A stretch of 64,000 bases of DNA from Talpa occidentalis (lineage: Eukaryota > Chordata > Mammalia > Eulipotyphla > Talpidae), in contig NW_023605194.1 of the NCBI RefSeq assembly GCF_014898055.3, positions 101,997,258-102,061,257 on the forward strand, given 5' to 3'. Of the stretch, positions 49,881 through 61,010 are shown piece after piece (the stretch's first letter is position 1; every line of letters starts with the position of its first letter). The notes beneath the pieces were generated by a model. That model worked only from the letters and a program-made list of their open reading frames with translations, was not told the origin of the DNA and made no database searches. Both the position numbers and the translations under genes were made by a program.

Positions 49881-51369
49881 CAACATAAAGTATGTAGAAT
49901 AGTTACGACTCAAGCTGGCAAGCAAAATATATTTTAAAGTTCAACTTAACGGTAACTGATCATCTTCCACTAAAATAAAGATATCTAGAGACTTTTAAAA
50001 ATATATTTAAAAAATTTAATACCCAAATTTTATAATATGTAACTGATTTTAAACAATGAAATAGATCATCTAAACTATAAAGGCATTTTTTTTAAAAAAG
50101 TCAAGTCCTACAATCTGACCCATTATCATTTACATTTCTTACAAGGGTATGAAAGTACCTGGTAATTTTAAAAATCTGCTTATGCAAAGAACTTGACTAG
50201 GAGAGGTGTTTGCCTATGCAAGCAAAACTCTAATGAGCTAGTCCTGGAAAAATTGGAGATTTTATCAGATAATATGTGTCACTTAAACTTCTCTCAAACA
50301 GTAGATTTTGATGGAGTAAAAATACTAAATGTACTTTAGATTTATTTAAAGTTTTGCCTATAGTTCTGAGCAAATTTGGATGAACTGTGAATAAAAGGAG
50401 AACTCTTTCTGTTTGGCTCATCTGCATTTAGACTTTAAGGTCACACTAGCTTTTGTTTCAATAAACTGCGCATCTGGATTTTTCACACTTACCTGATATT
50501 CTATTAACATTCTTCTTGTTCTCCCCCAATCTTTGGCATTAACAGTTATTCTTCTTTTGCTGGTTTTTAAATTCTTAGACATAAGCAGTATTTAGGCCAT
50601 GATAATTATATATTAGCACACGTCCCTCTAGACTCTCATCTCTTCGTCTGGTGAAGTATTTTCTGGAAAATAAGAAGACGAATTGAGTGGCATCTTCCCT
50701 AGAAAACTGTTAGAAAACTCTGAAGCTGATCACCCCAATCTTCTCCTACAGTATCTTGAGTATACCTCCAAATCACAGCAAACATTGAACTCTTAAAAAA
50801 GCAACTGTATTTTTTTTTTTATCACATATGTATATGCCAGGCCTGGCATGTATTAGGCACTCAGTGAAACCTGCCGAATAAAAACCAGTTTTCACAGCAG
50901 CTGTTATAGTCCTAATGGAAGTACTTTGGCAGATATGATCTTTTTGTTATAATATTTGAGTGCTCTATTAGATATAAAAGTAAATCCATTTAACAGTTTA
51001 GAGAGTTCTTATCCATCATGTCATAAGAATCTGAGTACAGAGGACTTGTTTTCCTAGATCAAATTCCAATTTGTGTAATGACTATGATCTAAATTCCCCA
51101 TTTTAAACTTTAAAAAATTCATCACTTTTTATGACCTGAACACACAACCTCCTACTACAACATGTTCCACTTTTAAGGGAATGTTCAAAATGTAACTGAA
51201 TCTATTGGCTAATTTTTCTCAAATCAACAATTCACATCACTGATGATAAAAACAAAATAGTTATTACTGGCAGATGCTCCCAAAAATTCAAAAAGATTTA
51301 GTAGGGTGATGTGTTTTCTGACCTAGGGGGCATGTTTTATGGCCTGCACTGGTAGCAAGAATAACCAAC

Positions 51370-51455
51370 CATTGGTCATAGGACAGGTTCTTTAGGCTCT
51401 AAATAAGTTTCCTCCTCTGTGAAGTGGGATCATGATACCACCCTCACAGTTTTTA
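51370..51455 (+). mobile_element. MIR SINE remnant
   Basis: AAATAAGTTTCCTCCTCTGT, GAAGTGGGATCATGATACCA, CCCTCACAG fit the sense MIR core. Confidence 0.45.
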
Positions 51456-51590
51456 TAGCCAAGGTTGACTTATATTTTTTGACTGCTTTGTAAGTACAGA
51501 TTTCTGGGACTTCTGACATAGTTCCAGGATTTAAATAAATCCATTGCTGCAATTTGAGAAGTGTCATAACCTTGACTGAAACTTTTCCTA

Positions 51591-51858
51591 GGGTCTCTCT
51601 GGTGGCGCAAGGGGTTAAGACACAACCTATGAAGCAATCTGCAGCCCTGCAGCATGAGTTCGATCCCCAGCCGGCCAGGGAGCTACCCACGTGGTGCAGC
51701 AGACCTCTCCTGTTTCGCCCGCTGCTCCCCTCAGCAGTGTTTTGGGTCCCTCTTCCTGTTCTGTTCCCTGCTTTGTCTCTGGTGAATTCTCTCACCCCCT
51801 ATGCCTCTGGCCTGTACCCCAGTTTTTGTATGAAAATAAATAAATCTTAAAAAAAAAA
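51591..51858 (+). mobile_element. tRNA-derived SINE, type A
   Basis: Head GGGTCTCTCTGGTGGCGCAA. Duplication AAACTTTTCCTA (51579-51590) / AAACTTTTCTTA (51859-51870). Confidence 0.92.
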
Positions 51859-52441
51859 AAACTTTTCTTAGTGAGAGGCAATACTCCTTTCTGTAGGCAA
51901 AAATGCAAACTCATTTCTTTGCTGCCCACTGGCCTGGTATCCAGGGCGCTTAAGTTATATTCAACCAACGGCAAAGAAATCCTTCATTTCATATTATCAC
52001 CAGGGATTTCTATATTGTAGCTACCTAGAAACCATTGAAAGCTCAGCTAATAAAGTCAGCAGGAATTATTTAGGGAACATGATAACCATTAATGCCTGTG
52101 GTTTCACTAAACATACCCATTGTTCCAATTTGAATTCTAGAAATCTATACACTTAGACAGACTACTATTTGGCCACTTATAAAAAATAGTTTAACAATAC
52201 ATTCATTTGTTTTTGAGGGTCAAAACGAGAAAAGGCCCTGTGAGTAGTAGACTTCGGTTTTGGTAAATATCAGGAATGCTATTAACTGTGTCATTTATTG
52301 TTCTTAAAAATAAGGGGAGAATGAAAATATGGTAGTCCTACTGATGAAAACTTCATTTAGGTGCAAAAACGCCTGAAGGACTGAGGTGGATTTGGAAGAC
52401 ATTATAGAGAGAAAATTGACAAATTGTGACCACGAACATTA

Positions 52442-52498
52442 CTGGTGATAGTTTGATGGCGCTGAGACTTTTAACTCCTGCGCCACCAGGGAGGCCCT
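52442..52498 (-). mobile_element. SINE head fragment
   Basis: Only the first ~55 bases of the SINE remain (ACTCCTGCGCCACCAGGGAG, GCCC), antisense, with no tail. Confidence 0.75.
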
Positions 52499-52539
52499 GA
52501 GTCCTCTCATTTTTTGTGTTACTGTAAATTGATAATCAG

Positions 52540-52561
52540 TATCTCTCTCTCTCTCTCTCTT
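52540..52561. repeat. (TC)n microsatellite
   Basis: About ten TC units followed by TTTTTGG. Confidence 0.9.
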
Positions 52562-54117
52562 TTTGGAGGGGTAATGTCAATTCCAGCTCCTAGAAGAAAC
52601 TTGTCATATTGGGAGACTTCAGGCACAAAGTCTTCTGTACCACTTCTGTCTGTGGGATGATTTGGCTCGTGTCAGACTCTACTGTCTCCTAGGGGCATCT
52701 GCTACCCTCAGTTGAATGGTCTAGATCGAACAATCTGTAGTTATTCTTAGTCATACATTTAGTAGGCAGGGCTTGAGAGCTGCATTTCCATTCTAATCAG
52801 TAATTCTTGCTTTTGCAGTGGAAGTAACACTTTATTAGGTTCAGAGTAAGGATCCTTAGGATACTCTCCCCACATCACTGAAATCAACACCAGTGCTTCC
52901 TTTAGGAGCAGAATCATTTTGCCTCCTTAGTTACTTGCTATCCTTTCCTTGGAGGCCCAATTTTGCTGTGAGAGTCTGACTCTACACCAAGATCCTAAAA
53001 GTTTCTCCCCAAACTCTGATGTCCTTGCTAATTTACCTTTAACAAAGGAGATGGGTTTTATTTCAAGCTTGTCCAGATCCTAGTGAGGATCTCAGTGATC
53101 CACAACTTACACACAGGTAGAGATATAAACCCAGATGGTGGTCAATGAATCACAAATTTATTTTTCTATACCTTATGTTCAATTCCCATTTGAATGCCAA
53201 TTCACAGGCATGATAATACCACAATCTTTCCCACTTTTTGGTAGCCCATCTTTTTTCCCTTGGGATTGGATCTACATTTGAGACTGTCTAGTATGATGGC
53301 AAATTTTGAAGTTGCGAGTCTGGTTCTCAGTGTCACCTGTTCATATAGGCACCTCATCAGAAATGTAACATTCTAACAGTAATCAGTACAAGCCTTTGGG
53401 GAGTTCAGAGTCCCCTCTTCCATGCCCTTGTAAGTGTGGAGGCTGTCTTTCCTCTTCCACAACATACACAGAGTGGTGTACAGGATATTTTGTGCCCATT
53501 TTCAAGTTAGGAAAATATTGGGAGTTTGTGTAGTTCCCATCAAACTCCCGCAAATTCATCTTCTCTGAGTACTGCTGCTTTCCTGAGCTGTCTTCAGGAA
53601 TCATGACACGCATTCCCTGCACTCTGATGTCACAAGTTCATCTACGGAGGCTTTCTCACTCTCCAGGGATGTGATGATGAACGTGGTACTTTCTGCGAAC
53701 TCCTGGCACAATACCCTGCCATTGCTTCCCCTCCTTTTCTCTTGGAACTCTACTACCTACAACTCCCCTCATTCTCCAGCAGAAGAGACAGGCTAACTTG
53801 TTTGAGGCTTTTCTGCAAGAGGAAAGTCATGGTCTTATATCCCTTGCTGTGCCAGAGGTTTCTTCTTGTCTGTGTAAAGCTAAATCTTTTGAAACGCCAA
53901 AAGCCAAGAAGAAACTCTGTTTTCTTTCCCCTCTGCTTTCTTTGCTGCCACATCTTTCTCTTGAGCATTTCTCTAGGTATTCAGTGAGCACAGAATGCCT
54001 AGATGTTTTGGGGGTGGAGTGATGGCCAAAGAGACTGAGAGAAGACACTACTGATTGGTGGGTGAGGCAATCTGTTAGTATTATCCTACCACACTGATTG
54101 AGGAACAGACTGAAGAG

Positions 54118-54142
54118 ATGATGATGATGATGATGACGATGT
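54118..54142. repeat. (ATG)n microsatellite
   Basis: Seven or eight ATG/GAT units with one C interruption. Confidence 0.9.
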
Positions 54143-54639
54143 TGCCGCTGTTGCTAAGAGCAAATATGCCTTCTGTCATCCAGATGAGGATCCTGCCGCT
54201 GTTCTAAGCATGAGCTAGAAGACTTTAGAACTGAGAAGCCCTGTCTTAAATAAGCAGACAGATAAGGTGACAGGTTGTCTTCTAAAAGGATTTATCTTTT
54301 CACTACAGATCAGTTCTGCAGTGATTTTGAAAGGTATGATTCTGTTATTCAGGTTGGTTTTAGGAATGACAGTTTATATAAAGCTGTTACTTTACTGTGA
54401 AAAATCTAGACACAGTGAGAGTAACATTTGGATTAGTCTTTTACACCCTGAAACTTGCATAATAGGAAGAATCATGTTATTTTTTTCTGAGAATGCAGAG
54501 GCATCCTCAAACCCTTTTCAGTTTTAACTTTCATTTGAAATACATAATACTAAATAATAGTATTAGTGCTGATTAATAAAATTTGCTTACACTTATTAGC
54601 TACCTACGTATCAGATAGTAAAACACCTAAGTAATTCTT

Positions 54640-54800
54640 CATTTAATCTTCGTAAAAACCTTAAGTGATACATAGTATTATCCTAATTTACAGATCAGGA
54701 AGCTGAGGCACAGAGCGGCTAAGTAACTTGTCCAAAGTCACAAATTACTATCCAGTGATTGAATTTGAGCTCCAGCAATCTGATGGCAGAGCTGAACTGC
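54640..54800 (-). mobile_element. MIR SINE remnant
   Basis: ATTATCCTAATTTACAGATC, AGGAAGCTGAGGCACAGAG, CTAAGTAACTTGTCCAAAG and TCACA are near-consensus antisense MIR blocks. Confidence 0.7.
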
Positions 54801-55073
54801 TTAACTCTGCTGCCTTATTAGTCATGATATTCATCATGATAATGGTTAGAAGGTTATATATAAATAAATCCACTTTTGCTAAGTATGCATTTTGGTTAAC
54901 AACAGCACTTTGATTACACAGAAAATTTAGCCAGTATAAATGTTATTAATTTGTCCCAAATTCTCACCAACCTATTTCTTTGCAAAGGATATGTTCCTAT
55001 TCTAGTTGTTAACTACTTTACAGGTTAGTTTTATAATGAGCATCAAGTGAGTTACACACATAAAAACTGGACA

Positions 55074-55344
55074 ATTTTTTTTTTTTTTAAGATTTATTTA
55101 TTTATTTATACAAGCACTGGGTACAGTCAGAAGCGCGGGAGGGTGAGAGAATTCACCAGAGTCAGAGCGGAGAGCAGAGCAGGCAGACTGACGAAGCACA
55201 CTGCTGAGGGGAGCAGCGGGCGGCAGGAGAGGTCTGCGCACCATGTGGGACCCTCGCCCAGTGGCCGGGCATTGAACTGGCACTGCAGTGGCTGCGGGCA
55301 GCTTCGTAACCCAGCGCTCAATCGCTGCGCCACTGGGGAGGCCC
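55074..55344 (-). mobile_element. tRNA-derived SINE, type B
   Basis: Full-length and close to consensus. Perfect duplication AAAACTGGACAA (55062-55073, 55345-55356). Confidence 0.94.
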
Positions 55345-55980
55345 AAAACTGGACAAGTTTTAAAAGACCTTTTTATTATGGAAAATTTTAAACACACAAA
55401 AATAAAGAGAACAGTACAATAAACCCTCATGCAGCAATCATTTGCCCTCAGTAATTCCAACCCAATTCCAACAATTCCAACCCAGGCTGATTTTATTTCA
55501 TCTGCGACCCTGTTCACTCAGCAGACCCTAGGTTATTTGAAAATACATTCAGACTCCGTAGTATTTCATTGTCACAAAGATTTTACGAGTCATTGTACAA
55601 CAGTGCATTAGTCCTTATAGTGCAGATACAGATATATTATCTCCTTTCACTGTCATACCCTGTTCTTTCCCATTTTACTGAAAAGGAAGCAGGTTCAGAA
55701 AATTAAATGATTTATCTTTGGTTATACTATAGTGTATATCACAGAACTTGAATTTAATTACTTTTAAACATCACCTTTAGTGCTTAGCCCAGTTGAGAGC
55801 GGGAACCTGTTTCCCTTTTAACCATCTCTAAGACCGTGCAGTAAGGAGGACGCGAGTTTTCATTCCATTCCAGGACCGCAGTTCAGACAAGGAAATATTT
55901 GTACTGCTCATTTCTTTCACAAAACCACTGTTGCTGCAGCTATGGGCATAAAGCTTCTGATTTTTGCAACATCCTCTATA

Positions 55981-56579
55981 TGTAACAGGGGTCCCTAGGA
56001 AAGGGGAAGGTTCCAGGTTCCCTGCCCCACCCAAAAGAAGGGTGGAGCTGAGCAGGGAGAGAAGACACTGCAGAGGGAAGGAGGAAGGAAGGAAGCAGGA
56101 TGGAGCCAAAAGGAGACCTGGAGGAGGTGCATGGAGCAGGGAGACACCTGAAGAAAATGTGTTTGCCTTTTGGTCGTGGACTGGGTGACACAGATGTGGG
56201 TGACAGACCCGTAGGGAGGTGACAATGGCAGGTTTTATCTTGATTTTGATTTTGCTCTTTTCCTTCCGGGCTTGTCTGGTTGTTTCTGACCCTTTTCTGT
56301 GGGTCCCCACTGGAAGATGCTTTAGACTTGGGGCAGGCTTTGGGGCCTTGCTCTGGGCCAATCCCATTTGGATGGAGTTTTACCCACGAGGGGACAGGTC
56401 ACTTTGGGTGCTTCATTTAGAAACTAGATTTTTTGCCTTTCCTGTATTGTTTCCTAGTTTTATTAAAGTTCCTTCCCATTAAAGTCTCATATCTTTTGTG
56501 TTGATGCAGTGGACGCCAGAACCCATTTAGAGCAGGCAGGTTTGCGGGGTCTGGGGTGTCCCCTCCCTGCCCTGTAACA
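55981..56579 (+). mobile_element. Solo LTR of the same endogenous retrovirus family, copy 2
   Basis: A 599-bp copy of the element at 9611-10205, starting TGTAACAGGGG and ending CCTGTAACA. The flanks are TATA (55977-55980) and TATG (56580-56583), a 4-bp target duplication with one change. Compared with copy 1 there are scattered substitutions and small indels near 56080-56100. It lies about 1.1 kb upstream of the PPID CpG island, in the same orientation as PPID, so its U3 could in principle supply enhancer sequence. No internal viral genes are present. Confidence 0.8.
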
Positions 56580-57339
56580 TATGGACGCTGCATTCAAATA
56601 CAGATGTTTTTACTTGCTGATAAGAAAAGGAAACCTAAGCATTTGCCTTACTGGTCAGATAAGTATCAGGCTGAATCCAAGCTGCTGGGTCAATAGCTCC
56701 ACACAAGGACAGATCGCTTTTCACCAAAATCAGGCTTTACCAAGAGGTGAGGTTATGTTCTCACAAAAATGAGTAAAATGTTTACACGAATTCTCATCCG
56801 GGAAAAGCAGACGATGGTAATAATGCCGTTTCACAGGCAGTCAAACTGCTCTCTTTTGGACTTCAGCTGCTTGGAGGCTTCAGCCTAATCTCTATCAATT
56901 AGGTTTAAGGGGAAGGTCAAATTATAACAAAATAGCAACAACGCGGCTGTTGAGGCGCCATCACCAGGCTTTGCCAGGAACTGCGTTAAGTGATGGGCGT
57001 CTTTTTTATTCACAAAAGGACGGCTCCGCCTCCCGCCTCGGCCCCCAGGTAAGCCTTTTATTTTTTTTATTTTAACATTTATCATTTTTTACATTTTTTC
57101 AGACAATATGTGCTTCCCCCCACCCCCTCGGGTGTAGTTTCCTTCCCCAAGGCACCCGTGCACCAGCACCTCAGTCCCCTGGGCTCCTCCCTCCCCAGGT
57201 GGGCCTTTTATTCCCGTTTTCCAGACAAGAAAAGCAAATAGTATAAAAAATAGCAAAAAATAAAATAAAATCACAGTCCTGATAGAAAAAAAAAATAAGT
57301 TATAATCAGCAAAAAAAAAAAAAAAAAAAAGTGAGCTGC

Positions 57340-57920
57340 AGAGAAAGTCACCCGCGAGTGAGTGGCCAACCTGAGTCCGGGGCGGGGACGCCCGTCTCCA
57401 GGGCGCTACCCCGCGGCGGTGGAAGGCGAAGAAACGCCGCGTCGGGGATCCCGAGAACGGGGGGCGTAACTTCAGCGAGAGAGAAAAGCCGGGCCCGGGT
57501 GGCCGGACGAGAGACGGCGGGACACACGCCGGAAGTCGGACTTGGGCCGCCGGACCGCCCCGGAAGTGGCTCGCGAGCGCCGCCGCCTGCCCTGCGTGGG
57601 GAGCGGCGCTCGCGGTGGGAGCTGCGCTGCGGCCACGCGGTCTCCCGAGCTCGCTGCAAACGCGGGTGCACGGCACAATGTCGCAACCGTCCCCCCGGGC
57701 CAAGCCGTCCAGCCCTAGTAATCCCAGAGTCTTCTTTGACGTAGACGTCGGAGGGGAGCGAGGTGAGCGCGGAGTGAGGCGCGCGAATGCCCGGGGGCCG
57801 GCCGCGGGGACCCCGAGGGTGGGGTGCGATGCGGACCCCGGGCAGCTGCGGGACGCGCTTCGGACCGACCCTGGACGCCGGCAGAAACCCAGGCATCCAG
57901 GGCTGGGTCGAGCCAGCGCC
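57340..57920 (+). promoter_or_regulatory. PPID: PPID CpG-island promoter
   Basis: A CpG-rich block surrounds PPID exon 1. It has no TATA box but carries two consensus ETS/GABP motifs CCGGAAGT (57529-57536 and 57559-57566), 149 and 119 bp upstream of the ATG, and a CTCGCGAG palindrome (57570-57577) of the type bound by BANP at housekeeping promoters. This layout fits a broadly expressed TATA-less promoter. The start site is inferred to lie between about 57570 and 57670. Confidence 0.75.
57678..57762 (+). CDS. PPID: PPID exon 1 (cyclophilin 40, peptidyl-prolyl isomerase D)
   Basis: The ATG at 57678 (context CACAATG) opens 28 codons plus 1 base, starting MSQPSPRAKPSSPSNPRVFF, and ends at donor G|GTGAGC. 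Together with exons 2-5 it gives residues 1-215 of cyclophilin 40, whose full human length is 370. The protein is a cytosolic peptidyl-prolyl cis-trans isomerase and Hsp90 co-chaperone found in steroid-receptor complexes. It has an N-terminal cyclophilin domain, a linker and C-terminal TPR repeats that bind the Hsp90 MEEVD tail. This exon holds the short Ser/Pro-rich leader and the first strand of the cyclophilin fold (RVFFDVDVGGER). The phase-1 junction joins exon 2 to make Val29. The continuing frame past the donor is intronic and not coding. Confidence 0.96.
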
Positions 57921-58506
57921 CTTGTACCAATGCCACAGTGGTGCGGAAGTTTCTGGAAATTTCTGGTGCAAGCGGCCTTTCGGGTCGCCACTCGTGCTTT
58001 GGTTGCCTCTCCCCGCCACTTGCGCCACCAAATTGGCGTAAATTGTGATTTTTTTTGCTTGCAGTGGGGCGTTCAGAAAGTCTCTGGGATATGCGTGTTT
58101 TGGGGTCCAGTCGTGCTCTTTGTAAATTAAAGCGATTTGGTATACTGCTTTTTCCTGATTTTCTGATTCTTAGTCTAGAGGTCCAGATTGATGGACATTT
58201 TCTTTTTTGGTGTTGGGCAAAATGAGTTTAATGTGGCGATTGGTTGCCTAGGCTACGGTAGCAGTTTGGAGGCGCCTAAGCGCCTCTGAATTAGCGTGTT
58301 GCCTTGTAACTGAATTGCTCTTGTTCTGAAACATGTTAAAATTGCTGGCCAAGGAGCGTGTTTGAGCGCATACACAGATAAACTCATCAGGATTCAAGCA
58401 TCCTTTGGAAAGACAACACCCATGTATGTGTATTCGGTTTGGTTTGAAATTAGTGCTAGACTGACTTTTACCTGCCTTTGGAGTTCTCTAAAATGGGGAA
58501 TCCCTC

Positions 58507-58528
58507 CCCCCCCCCCCCACACACACAG
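58507..58528. repeat. Poly(C) followed by (CA)n in PPID intron 1
   Basis: A C-run of about twelve followed by about five CA units. Confidence 0.85.
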
Positions 58529-59029
58529 GGGTTGCTTCTGAAGCTGTGCTACATACAGCTCTTCGGGACACTTGGCCAACCTGACCACTCAAGAGATACT
58601 TAATTGTTTCTTATTGGTCTCCCAGTATTCAATCTGAATGCATATAGAAGAAATTAATCAGAATTTAAAACCATTTGCCCTTCATGATGTCCCTTAGATA
58701 GTGTTAAATTTCTGGCCACATCGCTTATTTCCCTTGTAAGATCTAGAAAAATAGTTGTTTAAAATAGGAGACAGCAGTCCTGCCTGCCTGTGACTAAGCA
58801 GGTGCCTCTCTTTTTCTCCTGTTCCTAATAAGCCTGTTCTTCAAATGTAAGAAAAAAATTCATTTTAGACACATGATACTTCACATCAGGTGGATTAATG
58901 TGAATATTAGAAAGATAACCAATAAAGAGAACTTCGTATCTCAATCACCATGTTTTATCAACTGTCCTCTTTTATTGTTTGTTTATTTGGCTGTGTTTTG
59001 TATACTGACATGATTTTATTTTCTTTCAG

Positions 59030-59170
59030 TTGGCCGAATTGTCTTAGAATTGTTTGCAGATATTGTACCCAAAACTGCAGAAAATTTCCGTGCATTATGT
59101 ACTGGAGAAAAAGGCACTGGATCCACCACTGGGAAACCTCTCCATTTCAAGGGATGCCCTTTCCATCGAA
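59030..59170 (+). CDS. PPID: PPID exon 2 (cyclophilin domain)
   Basis: Acceptor TTCTTTCAG|TTGGCCG and donor CGAA|GTATGT bound 141 bases encoding residues 29-75 plus one base. The peptide runs [20 protein letters not shown] and on to CPFHR. The typical cyclophilin segment [16 protein letters not shown] is intact. Arg75 at the end corresponds to catalytic Arg55 of cyclophilin A. The phases on both sides (1 and 1) agree with the neighbouring exons. Confidence 0.97.
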
Positions 59171-59879
59171 GTATGTGTTAATTTTCTGAATGTGATTATT
59201 CACATACATGATCAAATCCTGTCCTGTAGGAGTTAGGGAAGAAAACACCTGAGTAAGGGGTGAGAGTTAAAAATAACTATTCATTTCCGAGGGAACACTT
59301 TGACATCTGAGGCAATAGCTCAGTTTCATAAAGGTTAGGCTGTGAAAGGTGGCATCATGGGAGGGTACTAAGATCTATTTGAAGAGAAATGGACTACTAT
59401 AGTTTCACCACTTCTTCACTCCTATATAATTAGATTGAGAAAGGGAATGACTGTGATAAATAAGCAGAACCTTAGCTTGATTGTTGTTTAGTGACCAAAA
59501 AATTGTGCCAACTAATTCAGTGTCTTGGACATTGGTGTGATATGTGATTAAAAGGTAACTTTTCTTAACGTCTCACACTTTGTGTAAACAGGTTTGTTCA
59601 GCAATTGTTTGATGGTTCTTTTAGTAGATGACATTAGGAACTATATATTTTCACCATTTTGTTAACATTTAGTCATTGAGTGGGCATGCAATAAATATTT
59701 GTTTAATGGATGTAAGTAAACTATAATCATATCATGTATTAAGAAAGATGACTAATTTTTAAAAATATTAAATTATTGGTTTACTTTTATTTTAATAAAG
59801 TACCCCAATATGTTGATAAAGTGCATGCAGAAAAGAGTTAACATAGCCAACCTGAGCCGCCTCTTCTTGAAAAGGTCTC

Positions 59880-60310
59880 CATGCAGGGTTCGCCACTGCC
59901 CGGAGTCTGGGAACTTGGCGCGTGAACCATTGCCTAAGTCATAAGGGTCTATTTCTAGACTGTACAGTCAATTTTGATTTGGTTCTCAACAATTTGATTT
60001 ATGTTGAACACCTGCTTTCCTCTTAGGAGTTGTAATTTTGGTACATGTTAGGCAGAGAGAACCTGCATGATGAACCCTAATAAAAACCTTGGCTGCTGAG
60101 TCTCTACTGTTATATAGACCATTATATAGACATGGTTGCCTTTTTTTTTTTTCCCCCTGGGGGAAAGATGTGCCCTGTGACCTTTCATACCAGGGAGAAG
60201 GTATAAGGAAGGAGGAAGCTTGTGCATGGATTTCTCCAGACTCAGCCTATATCTTTTTCCTTTATAATGTAGCTGTGTATCTTTATTAAAGTTAGTTTGG
60301 AATCAGACTG
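59880..60310 (+). mobile_element. Ancient LTR-like remnant in PPID intron 2
   Basis: The order of motifs (AATAAAAACC near 60080, then a GAAGCTTGTGC / TTTCTCCAGACT block and a terminal TTTATTAAAG near 60282) resembles the R/U5 part of old mammalian ERV LTRs. The family cannot be named, ends and duplications are not visible, and it is non-coding. Confidence 0.4.
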
Positions 60311-60470
60311 AAAAGCCTTTTAAGAGCTTGGAGTTGTGGGAATGAATGAGGAGAAACAGGAGAGTGACTAAAGTCATGTGTTAGGAAGTTGCCTTTATTA
60401 TTGCATATTAATTAACATTGCTGAAGTCATCCATATCTTAGTTTCTAATAGATATTTTCCCTTTTTATAG

Positions 60471-60577
60471 TTATTAAGAAATTTATGATTCAGGGTGGAG
60501 ACTTTTCAAATCAGAATGGGACAGGTGGAGAAAGTATTTATGGTGAAAAATTTGAAGATGAAAATTTCCATTATAAG
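60471..60577 (+). CDS. PPID: PPID exon 3 (cyclophilin active site)
   Basis: Acceptor TTTTTATAG|TTATTAAG and donor TATAAG|GTAAAG bound 107 bases encoding residues 76-111. [12 protein letters not shown] supplies Phe80, Met81 and Gln83, equivalents of active-site Phe60, Met61 and Gln63 of cyclophilin A. The [17 protein letters not shown] loop follows. The exon ends in phase 0. Confidence 0.97.
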
Positions 60578-60758
60578 GTAAAGTAGACAAAAATGCATGT
60601 TTATTGCTGATAGTTAAGGTTGTTGTGTGTCTGGATTACTTGTTGGATTAGATACCATTAAGTCTCTTATGTGTGCTTAGATTCTTTTCTTGTAAAAGGT
60701 ATCATACTTATAAATATGCATCTTTAATATGGAAAAAATTCATCCAGTTATGATTTTA

Positions 60759-61010
60759 TTTAATTTTTAAAAAATATTTATCCATACAAGAGGTGGGGTA
60801 CAGGTGGGGTGAGAGGATTCACCAGAGACAGAATGAGGAACAGAACAGGCAGATCTACTGAAATACACTGCTGAGGGGAGCAGAGGGCAAGATAGGAGAG
60901 GTCTGCTGCACCATGTGGGTAGCCCCCTGGCCAGAGATGGAACTCGTGCTGCGGTGGCTGTGGATAGCTTCAGAGGTTGCATCTTAACCCCTTGTGCCAC
61001 CAGGGAGGCC
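60759..61010 (-). mobile_element. tRNA-derived SINE, type A, in PPID intron 3
   Basis: Antisense to PPID. Perfect 15-bp duplication CCAGTTATGATTTTA (60744-60758, 61011-61025). Small deletion in the GTACAGGCCAGAGG region. Confidence 0.94.

Larger units (their letters stand above)
27600..57340. other. Intergenic spacer between FNIP2 and PPID
   Basis: About 30 kb between two divergent CpG-island promoters. Every open frame above about 60 codons here is either inside a SINE, L1 or LTR copy or unrecognisable. The human interval, as I recall it, also lacks a coding gene. Stretches with nothing identified beyond background include 27.7-28.8 kb, 29.1-30.4 kb, 34.8-36.9 kb, 42.1-44.0 kb, 47.7-48.2 kb, 50.0-51.5 kb and 51.9-54.6 kb. 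Confidence 0.7.

Noticed and set aside
57089..58130. Open frames of 137-300 codons around PPID exon 1
   Set aside because: Composition artefacts of the CpG island. The frame through exon 1 is real only from 57678 to the donor at 57762.
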